Below, piece after piece: positions 1-8,035 of a stretch of DNA of 41,721 nucleotides. The notes below the pieces were generated by a model, which did no database searches, was not told where the DNA came from, and saw only the letters and a list, made by a program, of their open reading frames with translations. This DNA comes from JBKHJZ01 sp046537875. Lineage in GTDB: Bacteria; Actinomycetota; Acidimicrobiia; Acidimicrobiales; VFJN01. The stretch lies in assembly GCA_046537875.1 (NCBI GenBank), contig JBKHJZ010000009.1:1-41721 (forward strand), in the 5' to 3' direction. Both the position numbers and the translations under genes were made by a program. How positions within the stretch are numbered: position 1 is the first letter of the stretch; each line of letters begins with the position of its first letter.

Positions 1-182
1 GGAGTGACCGGCGGACGGCTCCCGGGAGCACGAGGCCGACCGAGATGGGGTGGACGCGGACGCCGATCCGTACGGGACGTGCAGCGTGCGACTCCGCTGC
101 ACCTCGAGCCACGCGGGCGTTGCCATCCGCGCATCCCGTCGCCGCCGACGCAGGTGGGCCGGCCACCGTGGGGCGTGCCACG
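1..182. other. Upstream edge, no gene identified
   Basis: This stretch precedes the first supported gene. Open frames run through it on the + strand, but their translations are Arg/Pro-rich and show no family features, as expected of random GC-rich DNA. It may hold the end of an upstream gene and the promoter of the SRPBCC gene, but no TANNNT hexamer at leaderless distance was seen. Confidence 0.4.
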
Positions 183-635
183 ATGCGCACCGTGGACGTG
201 ACCGCCGACCTCGTCGCCCCGTGTGGCGCCGAGGCGATCTACGCGTGGATCGAGGATCTGGAGCGGTACCCGGCGTGGCTCGAGATCGTCCCCCGGGCCG
301 TCCGGCTCGAGGCCGACCCGCGCGATCCCCGGCCGGCGTGGACGGTCGACCTGCGGGGGCGGCTGGGGCCCTTCGCCCGGTCGAAGCGGCTGCGCATGGT
401 GCGCACGGCGGCGGAGCCTCCCCGAGCGGTGCGGTTCGAACGTCACGAGCACGACGGTCGCCGGCACGCTCCGTGGGTCCTCTCGGCCGACGTGGCCGAC
501 CTCGACGGCGGCGGCAGCCGGTTGACCATGCACCTGCACTACGGCGGGAGCCTCGGTGGGCCCGTCGTGGAGCGCCTGCTGGCCGAGGAGATCCGCCGGT
601 CGCGTCCCCGCCTGCTGGCACTCGTCGGGGCGTGA
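183..635 (+). CDS. SRPBCC-family protein (polyketide cyclase/dehydrase-like)
   Basis: This 150-residue protein looks like a START/SRPBCC helix-grip domain, which forms a hydrophobic cavity for small ligands. The N-terminal strand (MRTVDVTADLVAP) is followed by a helix containing IYAWIEDLERYPAWL, where the D..RYP.W pattern is typical of polyketide cyclase/coenzyme Q-binding members. Later strands (RAVRFERHEHDG, SRLTMHLHYGG) and a long C-terminal amphipathic helix complete the fold. ATG 183 is chosen because the 46 residues encoded upstream in the same frame are Arg/Pro-rich and do not resemble this family. It ends tail to tail with the ABC ATPase gene. The ligand cannot be told from sequence; lipid or aromatic-compound binding is only a family-level guess. 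Confidence 0.75.
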   Translation: MRTVDVTADLVAPCGAEAIYAWIEDLERYPAWLEIVPRAVRLEADPRDPRPAWTVDLRGRLGPFARSKRLRMVRTAAEPPRAVRFERHEHDGRRHAPWVLSADVADLDGGGSRLTMHLHYGGSLGGPVVERLLAEEIRRSRPRLLALVGA

Positions 636-697
636 CCGGGGCGCCCCCCCGGCGCAGGTTCCCTGTCGGGGCTCCCGGTCGGGCACGCCGATGATGG

Positions 698-1534
698 TCA
701 GGGCCGGGTGGTCGCCGCTCGGCGCTGCGCTCTCCGCGCCCTGGCCGAGTAGCGGCCCTCGCCGCGCTCCAGGACGAGCGGGAGGCCGAAGGCCTCCGAC
801 AGGTGGTCCGAGTCGAGCACGTCGAGGATCGGGCCGGCCGCGACCACCCGGCCGTCCCGGAGCAGCAGCGCGTGGGTGAAGCCGGCCGGTATCTCCTCGA
901 CGTGGTGGGTGACGAGCACGGTGGGTGGCGTGTCCGGCCGGTCCGCGAGCTCGGCGAGCCGGCTGACGAGGTCCTCGCGCGCCCCGAGATCGAGCCCGGC
1001 CATCGGCTCGTCGAGGAGCACGAGGCCGGTGGTGCCCCACAGGGAGCGTGCGAGAAGCGTGCGCTGGCGCTCCCCGGACGACAGGGCACCGAACGGCCGA
1101 CCGGCCACCCCGGCGATGCCCAGCCGGTCGAGCAGCTCGAGGGCGTGCGCACGGTCGTCGTCGCCGTAGGGCTGCCACCACGTCTCGAGCGCGGCATCCC
1201 GGCCTGCCATGACGACATCGAGGGCGGGCACCCCGGGGCGGAGCATGTCGGCCAGCGCCGCGCTCACGTAGCCAATTCTCGGTCGCAGCCGGCGGACGTC
1301 GGTCCGACCGAGCACGTGCCCGAGGACCTCGACCGTGCCGCTGGTGGGGTGGAGGTAGAGGCCGGCCACCCGCAGCAGCGTGGTCTTGCCCGAGCCGTTG
1401 GGACCGAGGACGATCCAGCGCTGGCCGGCCTCGACGGTCCAGGCGGCGTCGTCGAGGATCACGACACCGTCCCGGCGGACGGTCACGTGGTCGAGGTGGA
1501 GCGCCCGCTCGGGGGGCCGTGGGCTGCCGTGCAC
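698..1534 (-). CDS. ABC transporter ATP-binding protein, orphan
   Basis: A 278-residue cytoplasmic ATPase with one complete ABC cassette. Visible motifs in order are Walker A (GPNGSGKT), a Q-loop region around the GYVSAAL segment, the signature LSSGERQR, Walker B (LVLLDEP), a D-loop (AGLDLG) and the switch His in LVTHHVEEI. A short basic tail (RYSARARRAQRR) follows. No permease or substrate-binding gene is adjacent, so its partner is elsewhere or it acts alone, as some soluble ABC proteins do. The start is GTG 1534, placed 6 nt after a minus-strand TACGGT hexamer. It is divergent from npdG. The substrate is unknown. Confidence 0.88.
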   Translation of the reverse strand: MHGSPRPPERALHLDHVTVRRDGVVILDDAAWTVEAGQRWIVLGPNGSGKTTLLRVAGLYLHPTSGTVEVLGHVLGRTDVRRLRPRIGYVSAALADMLRPGVPALDVVMAGRDAALETWWQPYGDDDRAHALELLDRLGIAGVAGRPFGALSSGERQRTLLARSLWGTTGLVLLDEPMAGLDLGAREDLVSRLAELADRPDTPPTVLVTHHVEEIPAGFTHALLLRDGRVVAAGPILDVLDSDHLSEAFGLPLVLERGEGRYSARARRAQRRAATTRP

Positions 1535-1540
1535 GGTGCG

Positions 1541-1546
1541 ACCGTA
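1541..1546 (-). promoter_or_regulatory. -10-like TACGGT, leaderless promoter of the ABC ATPase
   Basis: Read on the minus strand, this hexamer fits TANNNT and ends 6 nt before GTG 1534, so the transcript would begin at or next to the start codon. No convincing -35 element was found. Confidence 0.45.
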
Positions 1547-1675
1547 CCGGCGGGCGGCGCCGCCCCGGTGAAGGCCCCGGACCGGCGGGTGGACGCGGTG
1601 GCCGGACCGGGCCGGCGCGCTCTCCCCGGTGACGACCGTGCATCGGCGGGTGGACCGCTGACGGCCCCGCGCCGC

Positions 1676-1681
1676 TACGGT
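1676..1681 (+). promoter_or_regulatory. -10-like TACGGT, leaderless promoter of npdG
   Basis: TACGGT is followed by 7 nt and then GTG 1689. The hexamer overlaps the alternative GTG 1680, which argues for 1689 as the true start. Confidence 0.45.
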
Positions 1682-1688
1682 GAGCGCC

Positions 1689-2480
1689 GTGCGCATCGGC
1701 ATCCTCGGTGGAACCGGCCCGGCCGGCAGGGCCCTGGCCGCTCGGCTGGCATCGGTGGGCTTCGAGGTCGTGATCGGCTCCCGGTCGAAGTACCGGGCGA
1801 TGGAGGTGGTCGACAACCTCCTCGAGCGGTGGCCGCAGCGGCGATTGACCATCGGAGCGGCCAGCAACGAGGGCGCCGCCGGGTGCGACGTCGTCGTCAT
1901 CGCCACGCCGTGGGACGGTGCGACACAGACCGCGGTCTCGGTGCACGACGCGCTGCGGGGCAAGGTGGTGGTCTCGATGGCCAACGCGCTCACCCGCATC
2001 GGCCAGGAGTTCCAGCCGCTGGTGCCGCCCCGCGGCTCGGTGGCGGCCAGCGTGCAGGCGGCCGTCCCCGACTGCATGGTCGCCGCGGCGCTCCACCACG
2101 TGCCGGCCAAGGAGCTCGGCGACCTCGACGAGCCGATCGAGAGCGACGTGCTCATCTGCTCCGACCATCGCTCGGCGGTGGGGGTGACGAGCGACATCGT
2201 GGCCAAGATCCCGAACATGCGCCCGCTCGATGCGGGTGAGCTGGCGATGGCCACGCCGATCGAGTCGTTCACCGCCGTGCTGCTCCAGCTCAACCTGCAC
2301 TACAAGACGCGGGTCGCCGTGAGGCTCACCGGGATCCCGGACGAGGACCCGCGCGCCGGGGGCAGCGGGGGCGGCGGGCACGCCACCGGAGGGGAGGCGG
2401 CCGCGCCGGGGACCGGCACCGCGGGGGGCGAGCAGGCCGCGGAGGGGAGCGCGTCCGGCGAGGGCGAGCCGGCGGGGTGA
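1689..2480 (+). CDS. npdG: NADPH-dependent F420 reductase (NADPH:F420 oxidoreductase)
   Basis: Predicted to transfer hydride between NADPH and the deazaflavin F420 in the cytosol. The N-terminal Rossmann fold begins RIGILGGTGPAGRALAARLA, the nucleotide-binding loop of the FNO/NpdG family. IGSRSKYRA follows the second strand, where Ser/Arg contact the NADP phosphate, and then come VVVIATPWDG and the family-like segment AALHHVPAKELGD. The family core ends near LHYKTRVAVRLTGIP. After it comes about 45 residues of Gly/Ala/Glu/Pro-rich sequence with no predicted fold. GTG 1689 is preferred over GTG 1680 because it fits a leaderless promoter. The stop overlaps the next start by 4 bp (GTGA at 2477), so mshC is probably translationally coupled. 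Confidence 0.88.
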   Translation: MRIGILGGTGPAGRALAARLASVGFEVVIGSRSKYRAMEVVDNLLERWPQRRLTIGAASNEGAAGCDVVVIATPWDGATQTAVSVHDALRGKVVVSMANALTRIGQEFQPLVPPRGSVAASVQAAVPDCMVAAALHHVPAKELGDLDEPIESDVLICSDHRSAVGVTSDIVAKIPNMRPLDAGELAMATPIESFTAVLLQLNLHYKTRVAVRLTGIPDEDPRAGGSGGGGHATGGEAAAPGTGTAGGEQAAEGSASGEGEPAG

Positions 2481-3634
2481 GCGCGGTCGATCCCCGGGAT
2501 CAGGAGCCGATGCGGCTCCACGAGACCTCCCGTGGCGAGGTGGTCCCGTTCGAGCCCGGCCGGGTGGTCACGATGTACACCTGTGGCATCACGCCGTACG
2601 ACGCCACCCACGTGGGCCACGCCGCGGTCTACCTCACCTACGACGTGCTCCAGCGACGGCTGCGCGACCGGGGTCACGAGACCCGCTGCGTACGCAACGT
2701 CACCGACGTCGACGACGACATCCTGCGCAAAGCCCGCGAGCTGGGCGTCCACTACCTCGACCTGGCCGCAGCCGAGACGGCCAAGTTCGACGACGACATG
2801 CGGGCGCTCGACACGCTCCCGCCGTGGAGCGAGCCGAGGGCCACCTCGGCGATTCCCGACATCCGCGGCTTCATCGGGATGGTGCTCGACCGTGGCCACG
2901 CCTACACGGCGGGCGGTGGCGTGTACTTCGACGTCTCACGGTTCGAAGGGTTCGGTCGGCTGAGCCACCTCGATCGCGACGAGATGCTGCGGCTGGCGGC
3001 CGAGCGGGGCGGGAAGGTCGACGATCCGCACAAGCGGGACCCGCTGGACTTCGTGCTCTGGCAGCCCTCCGCGCCCGACGAGCCCGCGTGGGACTCGCTG
3101 TGGGGCCGGGGGCGCCCCGGTTGGCACATCGAGTGCTCGGCGCTCGCCATGCGGGACCTGGGCCCGACCATCGATCTCCACGGCGGCGGCGACGACCTGA
3201 TCTTCCCGCACCACGAGTGCGAGGCCGCCCAGTCGGAGGCGGCCACCGGGGAGCCGTTCGTCCGGCACTGGATGCACCAGGCCATGGTCCGCCTGGACGG
3301 CGAGAAGATGTCGAAGTCACTGGGGAACCTGGTGTTCGTGTCGGAGCTGCGCAAGCAGTACGACCCGCGGGCCATCCGGCTCGCGATCCTCGCACACCAC
3401 TACCGGACGAGCTGGTCGTGGACCGACGCGCTGATGCCCGAGGCGGTCGACCGCCTGGAGCGCTGGCAGTCGGCGCGGCGGGGCGACGGCACCGCGGGCC
3501 TCGACGTCGTGCGGGCGGCGCTGGACGACGACCTCGACACGCCGGCGGCGGTCCGGGCACTCGACGAGGAGGTGGCGGCCGGTCGCGCCGTCGAGCGCGG
3601 GGCGGCGCTGCTCGGCGTGGCGCTCGACCCCTGA
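2477..3634 (+). CDS. mshC: MshC-like cysteine ligase (cysteine:GlcN-Ins ligase), CysS paralogue
   Basis: A 385-residue class I synthetase-like enzyme. MshC uses ATP to join cysteine to GlcN-inositol in mycothiol synthesis. The N-terminal signature is MYTCGITPYDATHVGH, where CGITPYDATH is characteristic of MshC; CysS normally reads CGPTVYD. VRNVTDVDD follows. Zn ligands fit the Cys of YTCG, the Cys of HIECSALAM and the PHHECEAAQSE motif. KMSKS is intact in GEKMSKSLGN. The C-terminus is short (385 residues against roughly 410 for MshC and 460 for CysS) and lacks most of a tRNA anticodon-binding region. It overlaps npdG by 4 bp and precedes thrS by 82 nt. A divergent cysteinyl-tRNA synthetase remains possible; the ITPYDATH signature and missing C-terminus favour MshC. 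Confidence 0.72.
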   Translation: MSAVDPRDQEPMRLHETSRGEVVPFEPGRVVTMYTCGITPYDATHVGHAAVYLTYDVLQRRLRDRGHETRCVRNVTDVDDDILRKARELGVHYLDLAAAETAKFDDDMRALDTLPPWSEPRATSAIPDIRGFIGMVLDRGHAYTAGGGVYFDVSRFEGFGRLSHLDRDEMLRLAAERGGKVDDPHKRDPLDFVLWQPSAPDEPAWDSLWGRGRPGWHIECSALAMRDLGPTIDLHGGGDDLIFPHHECEAAQSEAATGEPFVRHWMHQAMVRLDGEKMSKSLGNLVFVSELRKQYDPRAIRLAILAHHYRTSWSWTDALMPEAVDRLERWQSARRGDGTAGLDVVRAALDDDLDTPAAVRALDEEVAAGRAVERGAALLGVALDP

Positions 3635-3702
3635 TCCCGCCGCCAGGCCGGAGACATCCGCTGCGGCGCCGCAACCGGTTCGGTGCACCGGGTGCCGATC
3701 GG

Positions 3703-3708
3703 TAACCT
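3703..3708 (+). promoter_or_regulatory. -10-like TAACCT, leaderless promoter of thrS
   Basis: TAACCT is followed by 8 nt and then GTG 3717. There is no Shine-Dalgarno sequence before that GTG, consistent with a leaderless mRNA. Confidence 0.5.
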
Positions 3709-3716
3709 CGGCCCTC

Positions 3717-5708
3717 GTGTCCGAGATCGTGATCACCCTGCCCGACGGCTCCTCGCACGCCCTTCCGTCGGGTAGCACCGTTGCCGATCTGGCGGCGACG
3801 ATCGGGCCGCGCCTCGCGAAGGCCGCGACCATCGCGGAGGTCAACGGCGAGGAGCGCGATCTCACCACCGAGCTGCACGAGGGCGACCGCGTGCGCATCG
3901 TGACCGCCGACTCCGAGCGTGGGCTCTACACGATCCGGCACTCCACGGCCCACGTGCTCGCCCAGGCGGTGCTCGACCTGTTCCCCGGCGCCACGTTCGG
4001 CATCGGTCCCCCGGTCGAGGACGGCTTCTACTACGACTTCGCGCTGCCCGACGGCGGGACGTTCACGCCCGAGGACCTCGAGCGGATCGAGGCCCGGATG
4101 CGCGAGATCATCGACGAGCGCCAGCCCTTCGTCCGCGAGGAGATGCCGGCGGACGCCGCGCGGACGATCTTCGCCGGCCATCCCTTCAAGCTGCAGATCA
4201 TCGACGACGCCTCCACCGATCCGATGTCGGCGACGAGCGACGCGGGCGCCGTGCGGACCTACGAGAACCCCCCGCCCGAGCCCAAGGAGCAGCCCCCGTT
4301 CCGCGACCGCCCGGGGTTCATCGACCTGTGTCGCGGACCGCACGTCGTACACACCGGCCGCCACCTCGGGCACTTCAAGCTCATGCGGGTCGCCGGCGCG
4401 TACTGGCGCGGCGACGAGCGCAACCCCCAGCTCCAGCGGATCTACGGCACGGCGTGGCCGACGAGCAAGCAGCTCGAGGAGCACCTGCACCGCCTGGAGG
4501 AGGCGGCGCAGCGCGATCACCGCAAGCTCGGCGCCGAGCTCGACCTGTTCCACTTCCCGCCGGAGGTGGGCAGCGGCCTCCCGCTGTATCACCCCAAGGG
4601 CGGGCTCGTCCGCACGCTGATGGAGGACTACAGCCGCGTCGAGCACGAGCGGGCCGGGTACGAGTTCGTCTTCACCCCGCACATCGCCAAGGCCGACCTG
4701 TTCACGATCAGCGGTCACCTCGAGTGGTACGCCGAGGGGATGTACCCCCCGATGGAGCTCGACGGGGGGCAGGAGTACTACCCGAAGCCGATGAACTGCC
4801 CGATGCACATGCTGATCTACCGGTGGCGGCAGCGCTCGTACCGCGAGCTGCCGTTGCGGCTGTTCGAGTTCGGCACGGTGTACCGCTACGAGAAGTCGGG
4901 CGTCGTGCACGGGCTGCTGCGGGCCCGGGGCTTCACCCAGGACGACTCGCACATCTTCTGCACGCCCGAGCAGCTGGGCGACGAGCTCACCAGCCTGCTC
5001 TCCTTCGTGTTGCGCCTGCTGCGCGACTACGGCTTCGACGAGTTCGAGGCCGAGCTGTCGACGCGACCCGACAAGTTCGTCGGCGACCCCGCCGACTGGG
5101 AGGAGGCCGAGGAGGCGCTGCGCCAGGCCGTCGAGGCGTCGGGCATCCCCTACGTGGTGGCCGAGGGCGAGGGTGCCTTCTACGCGCCGAAGATCGACGT
5201 GCACGTCCGGGACGCGATCGGTCGCCGCTGGCAGCTGTCCACGCTCCAGGTCGACTTCCAGTTCCCCGACCGGTTCGACCTCGAGTACATCGGCCCCGAC
5301 AACCAGCGCCACCGACCCCGTGTCGTCCACCGGGCGCTGTTCGGGTCGATCGACCGGTTCTTCGGCGTGCTGCTCGAGCACACCGCCGGCGCCCTTCCCA
5401 CGTGGCTCGCACCCGTGCAGGCCGCCGTGCTCCCCGTGCGGTCCGACCACGAGAAGCACGCCGCCGGCCTGGTGGAGCGGCTGACGGGCGAGGGTGTCCG
5501 CGCCGAGGTGGTCGAGGCCGACGAGCCGCTCGGCGCCCGCATCCGAAAGGCGAAGCTCGAGAAGGTCCCGCACGTGCTGGTGGTCGGCGACGACGATGTC
5601 GCGCACGACACGGTGGGCGACAACCCGCGCGCCGGCGGGGTCGAGCGCGACGTGCCGGTGGGTGCGTTCATCGAGCGCCTCCGCGCCGAGATCGAGAGGC
5701 ACGATTGA
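3717..5708 (+). CDS. thrS: Threonyl-tRNA synthetase
   Basis: A full-length 663-residue class II synthetase that charges tRNA-Thr. Domains run in the standard order: N-terminal TGS domain (about 1-62), the editing domain with HSTAHVLAQAV and DLCRGPHV, the catalytic core, and a C-terminal anticodon-binding domain (from about residue 560, APVQAAVLPV onward). Motif 2 is seen as RYEKSGVVHGLLRARGF and motif 3 as VHRALFGSIDRFFGVL. The catalytic zinc ligands fit the Cys of MNCPMHM, the His of DDSHIF and the His of VHRALFGS. It opens a unit with the HIT gene, whose TTG start overlaps the thrS stop by 4 bp. The same pair precedes pgsA in mycobacteria. Confidence 0.97.
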   Translation: MSEIVITLPDGSSHALPSGSTVADLAATIGPRLAKAATIAEVNGEERDLTTELHEGDRVRIVTADSERGLYTIRHSTAHVLAQAVLDLFPGATFGIGPPVEDGFYYDFALPDGGTFTPEDLERIEARMREIIDERQPFVREEMPADAARTIFAGHPFKLQIIDDASTDPMSATSDAGAVRTYENPPPEPKEQPPFRDRPGFIDLCRGPHVVHTGRHLGHFKLMRVAGAYWRGDERNPQLQRIYGTAWPTSKQLEEHLHRLEEAAQRDHRKLGAELDLFHFPPEVGSGLPLYHPKGGLVRTLMEDYSRVEHERAGYEFVFTPHIAKADLFTISGHLEWYAEGMYPPMELDGGQEYYPKPMNCPMHMLIYRWRQRSYRELPLRLFEFGTVYRYEKSGVVHGLLRARGFTQDDSHIFCTPEQLGDELTSLLSFVLRLLRDYGFDEFEAELSTRPDKFVGDPADWEEAEEALRQAVEASGIPYVVAEGEGAFYAPKIDVHVRDAIGRRWQLSTLQVDFQFPDRFDLEYIGPDNQRHRPRVVHRALFGSIDRFFGVLLEHTAGALPTWLAPVQAAVLPVRSDHEKHAAGLVERLTGEGVRAEVVEADEPLGARIRKAKLEKVPHVLVVGDDDVAHDTVGDNPRAGGVERDVPVGAFIERLRAEIERHD

Positions 5709-6226
5709 CGAACCCTCCCGGTCCGATGGATCGGTTGTGGGCGGGCTGGCGGTCGTCATATGTCGCGGCCGCCGGCAACGGCGTGCTGGCGGGGGAGGGG
5801 TCGCTGTTCCGGCGGATCCTCGAGTCCGGGCTGCCCGACAGCGAGACCCGGGTCGTGTGGCGCGGCACGGGCGTCTTCGCCATCCTCAACGCCTACCCCT
5901 ACACGACCGGTCACCTGCTGCTGATGCCCTACCGCGAGGTCGCCGAGCTCGAGGACCTGACCGAGGACGAGTCAGCGGAGCTGTGGGTGGCGGTGCGCTC
6001 TGCCGTCGTCGCCCTCAAGACCGCGTACCGGCCGCAGGGCATCAACATCGGTGCCAACCTCGGCGAGGCCGCCGGTGCGGGCGTGCCGTCGCACGTCCAC
6101 CTGCACGTGCTGCCGCGCTGGGGCGCCGATTCGAACTTCATGACGGCGGTGGCCGAGGCGCGGGTCCTGCCCGAGAGCCTGGACGTGACGTGGCGCAGGC
6201 TGGTCGACGCCTGGCCCCGGGGTTGA
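5705..6226 (+). CDS. HIT-family nucleotide hydrolase/phosphorylase
   Basis: A histidine-triad protein of 173 residues, or 166 if it starts at ATG 5726. The catalytic triad is HVHLHVLPRW near the C-terminus. Upstream, NAYPYTTGHLLLMP and the Asn-containing INIGANLGEAAGAG are the usual HIT nucleotide-binding elements. The family cleaves dinucleoside polyphosphates or nucleoside phosphoramidates; the syntenic mycobacterial gene Rv2613c has been described as an Ap4A phosphorylase, so a role in clearing Ap4A made by synthetases is plausible. The TTG start overlaps the thrS stop and has GAGAGG about 5 nt upstream, which favours it over ATG 5726. This is coupled expression with thrS. Confidence 0.9.
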   Translation: MTNPPGPMDRLWAGWRSSYVAAAGNGVLAGEGSLFRRILESGLPDSETRVVWRGTGVFAILNAYPYTTGHLLLMPYREVAELEDLTEDESAELWVAVRSAVVALKTAYRPQGINIGANLGEAAGAGVPSHVHLHVLPRWGADSNFMTAVAEARVLPESLDVTWRRLVDAWPRG

Positions 6227-6277
6227 CCCTCGGTCAGGGACCTCGACCGGGATTTCGACCGGCCTCCGGCCGCTGGC

Positions 6278-6283
6278 TACCGT
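6278..6283 (+). promoter_or_regulatory. -10-like TACCGT before the two-TM protein gene
   Basis: TACCGT is followed by 10 nt and then ATG 6294. The predicted transcript would have a leader of about 3 nt or none. Confidence 0.4.
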
Positions 6284-6293
6284 CGCCCACGCC

Positions 6294-6920
6294 ATGGTCG
6301 ACGAGACCTCCCCCGATCGCGTGACCTCGGACGTGGCCCCGGTCGACGCCGCGGGGGAGGGCGACGCTGACACCCGCTCCGGGGAGTCCGACGCCGGGCC
6401 CCGTTCCGGAGAGGCCGACGCCGACATCGTCGACGAGCTGCCCGATGACCTGGATGCGGCCGGCTACGTGGGCCCGTACCTGTTCCCCGACAACGCCCGC
6501 CGCCGCGTGCCCGGCTATCTCTACCTGGCGACCGCCGCGGCCTGTGTCGCCGTGTGGCTGCTGGTCGACGACTCGCCCTTCGTCAACGCCGGCATGCTGC
6601 TCGCGGCCGTGCTGCTGGCGGCGGTCGGTGCCTACCACCTGCTCGCGGGCTGGAGCCTGGAGGTCGACGAGCGGGACGCGCTGGTGATCGCGGTCCGCAC
6701 GGTGGGGTTCCCGGTCGGGCACGCCTCGGCCCAGATGGGCTGGCGTGGCCTGCGGAGCCGGCCGCTGTGGCGCATCCTGCTCTACTCGGCCGAGAACCCG
6801 CCGGCCACGCGGGGACTCGTGCTGGTCGACGGCGTCGACGGCACGGTGGTCGAGCACTTCGTCGAGGAGAACCCGGAGGACTGGTCGGAGCACCAAGGGG
6901 CGCTCGGGTCGGGCGACTGA
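6294..6920 (+). CDS. Hypothetical membrane protein, two TM segments
   Basis: I do not recognise a named family. The 208-residue protein starts with about 45 acidic, Asp/Glu/Gly/Ser-rich residues carrying a near-repeat (RSGESDAGPRSGEADAD) that look disordered. Two hydrophobic segments follow, YLYLATAAACVAVWLLV and NAGMLLAAVLLAAVGAYHLL. The C-terminal 90 residues form a soluble alpha/beta-looking region (SLEVDERDALVIAVRTVGFP, RGLVLVDGVDGTVVEHFVEE). Both termini are probably cytoplasmic. It has its own TANNNT element and stands before the hemerythrin gene on the same strand with a 74-nt gap. Confidence 0.7.
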   Translation: MVDETSPDRVTSDVAPVDAAGEGDADTRSGESDAGPRSGEADADIVDELPDDLDAAGYVGPYLFPDNARRRVPGYLYLATAAACVAVWLLVDDSPFVNAGMLLAAVLLAAVGAYHLLAGWSLEVDERDALVIAVRTVGFPVGHASAQMGWRGLRSRPLWRILLYSAENPPATRGLVLVDGVDGTVVEHFVEENPEDWSEHQGALGSGD

Positions 6921-6994
6921 CCGTCCGTCGGCGCCCGAGCCCCTCAGGTCCCGCGCACTGTTTGCTCCCCACCCACCCGGGTAGCTGGTTCCGG

Positions 6995-8035
6995 ATGGAC
7001 GCAATCAGCATGCTCAAGGACGACCACAAGTCGCTGGAACAGCACTTCAGGCGCTTCGAGAGGGCGGGTGACCGGGCCCTCGTCGAGAAGCGCCACATCG
7101 TCGACCGCATCATCGAGGAGCTCGCGGTGCACGCGGCGATCGAGGAGCAGCTGTTCTACCCGGCGGTGAGGTCGGGCGTGCCCGACGCCGAGGACAGCGC
7201 GCTCGAGAGCCTCGAGGAGCATCACGTGGCGAAGTGGCTGCTGTCCGAGCTCGACGGCATGTCGCCCGACGAGGAGCGCTTCGACGCCAAGGTCGCCGTC
7301 CTCATCCACAGCGTTCGCCACCACCTCGAGGAGGAAGAGGGCCAGCTGTTCCCGAAGGTGCGTGAGGAGCTCGGACGCCAGGCGCTGAGCGATCTCGGTG
7401 AGGCGATGGCGAACGCGAGGAAGATCGCCCCCACCCACGCCCACCCCCGGGCGCCCGACACGCCGCCCGGCAACCTCGTGGTGGGCACCGTCGCGGGCGT
7501 CGGCGACCGCATCCGTGACACCGCGGGCGGACTGGTCCAGGGCAGCGTGACGGCGATCGGCGACATCGTCGCAACCGTGCTCGGGCGCACCAGGCCGCGT
7601 GCGGCCCCGACGGGCTCGAAGGCAGCTCGCCGCACGGCCTCCCAGGTGCGCTCAGGCGTTTTCGAGGTGACCGAGTCGGCCGTCGGCGCGGTGCGCAAGG
7701 TCGGGCGGGCGACTGATCGCGCGACCCGCACCCTGCGGGCGACGGGGTCGACGGCCGAGGCCGGTGCCGAACGCACCGCGCGAACGGCCAAGCGGGGCGG
7801 AGAGCGCACCGCACGAGCCGCCAAGCGGGGCGGGGAGCGCACCGTGGAAACCGCCAAGGCGGGTGCCACCGACACGGCCACCGCCGCCCGCCAGTCCTCC
7901 AAGAGGACCGCGACGACGGCCAAGCGGGGTGCGACCAGGACCCGCCGCACGGCCCGCGAGGCGGCGAGCACGACGACGAAGTCCGCCGCGCGTGCGGCAC
8001 GAGAGACGGCGTCGACCGCCACCGGCTCGAGCTGA
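6995..8035 (+). CDS. Hemerythrin-domain protein with 11-residue-repeat basic tail
   Basis: The first ~145 residues form a hemerythrin/HHE four-helix domain that would hold a di-iron centre. Candidate ligands are His in LKDDHKSLEQHF, His/Glu in AVHAAIEEQLFYPAV, EEHH in ESLEEHHVAKW, and SVRHHLEEEEGQLFPKV. Such domains bind oxygen or NO or store iron. A Gly/Val/Ile-rich amphipathic stretch follows (about 160-195). The tail from residue 257 is eight consecutive 11-residue units of the type GGERTARAAKR, rich in Thr, Ala, Lys and Arg and almost free of large hydrophobics. The unit resembles the TAQAAKEKAGE 11-mer of group 3 LEA proteins but is much more basic. ATG 6995 places the hemerythrin motif at the N-terminus; longer in-frame extensions are shadow sequence of the preceding gene. 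A hairpin follows the stop. Confidence 0.87.
   Translation: MDAISMLKDDHKSLEQHFRRFERAGDRALVEKRHIVDRIIEELAVHAAIEEQLFYPAVRSGVPDAEDSALESLEEHHVAKWLLSELDGMSPDEERFDAKVAVLIHSVRHHLEEEEGQLFPKVREELGRQALSDLGEAMANARKIAPTHAHPRAPDTPPGNLVVGTVAGVGDRIRDTAGGLVQGSVTAIGDIVATVLGRTRPRAAPTGSKAARRTASQVRSGVFEVTESAVGAVRKVGRATDRATRTLRATGSTAEAGAERTARTAKRGGERTARAAKRGGERTVETAKAGATDTATAARQSSKRTATTAKRGATRTRRTAREAASTTTKSAARAARETASTATGSS
7763..8026 (+). repeat. 33-bp coding repeat, eight units of 11 residues
   Basis: Units in order are GAERTARTAKR, GGERTARAAKR, GGERTVETAKA, GATDTATAARQ, SSKRTATTAKR, GATRTRRTARE, AASTTTKSAAR and AARETASTATG. The first three are near-identical in DNA and later units have diverged, suggesting growth by tandem duplication. 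Period 11 implies a straight amphipathic helix. Confidence 0.75.

Noticed and set aside
3690..3692. Palindrome-rich DNA just before thrS (around 3660-3695) as a T-box or riboswitch
   Set aside because: The -10 at 3703 leaves no room for a leader before GTG 3717, and no T-box motif was found. The palindromes are short and GC-only.
2871..5759. A 962-codon open frame on the minus strand opposite mshC and thrS
   Set aside because: It is antisense to two unmistakable synthetase genes, and its translation is Val/Glu/Asp/His/Arg-rich with no family features. Strong third-position G/C makes such long mirror frames common.
6961..6990. GTAGCTG before the hemerythrin start as a leaderless -10
   Set aside because: TAGCTG lacks the final T of TANNNT, so it was not listed as a promoter.
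7763..8026. The 33-bp repeats as a CRISPR-like or intergenic repeat array
   Set aside because: They are in frame within the hemerythrin gene, have no spacers and encode an 11-residue protein periodicity.
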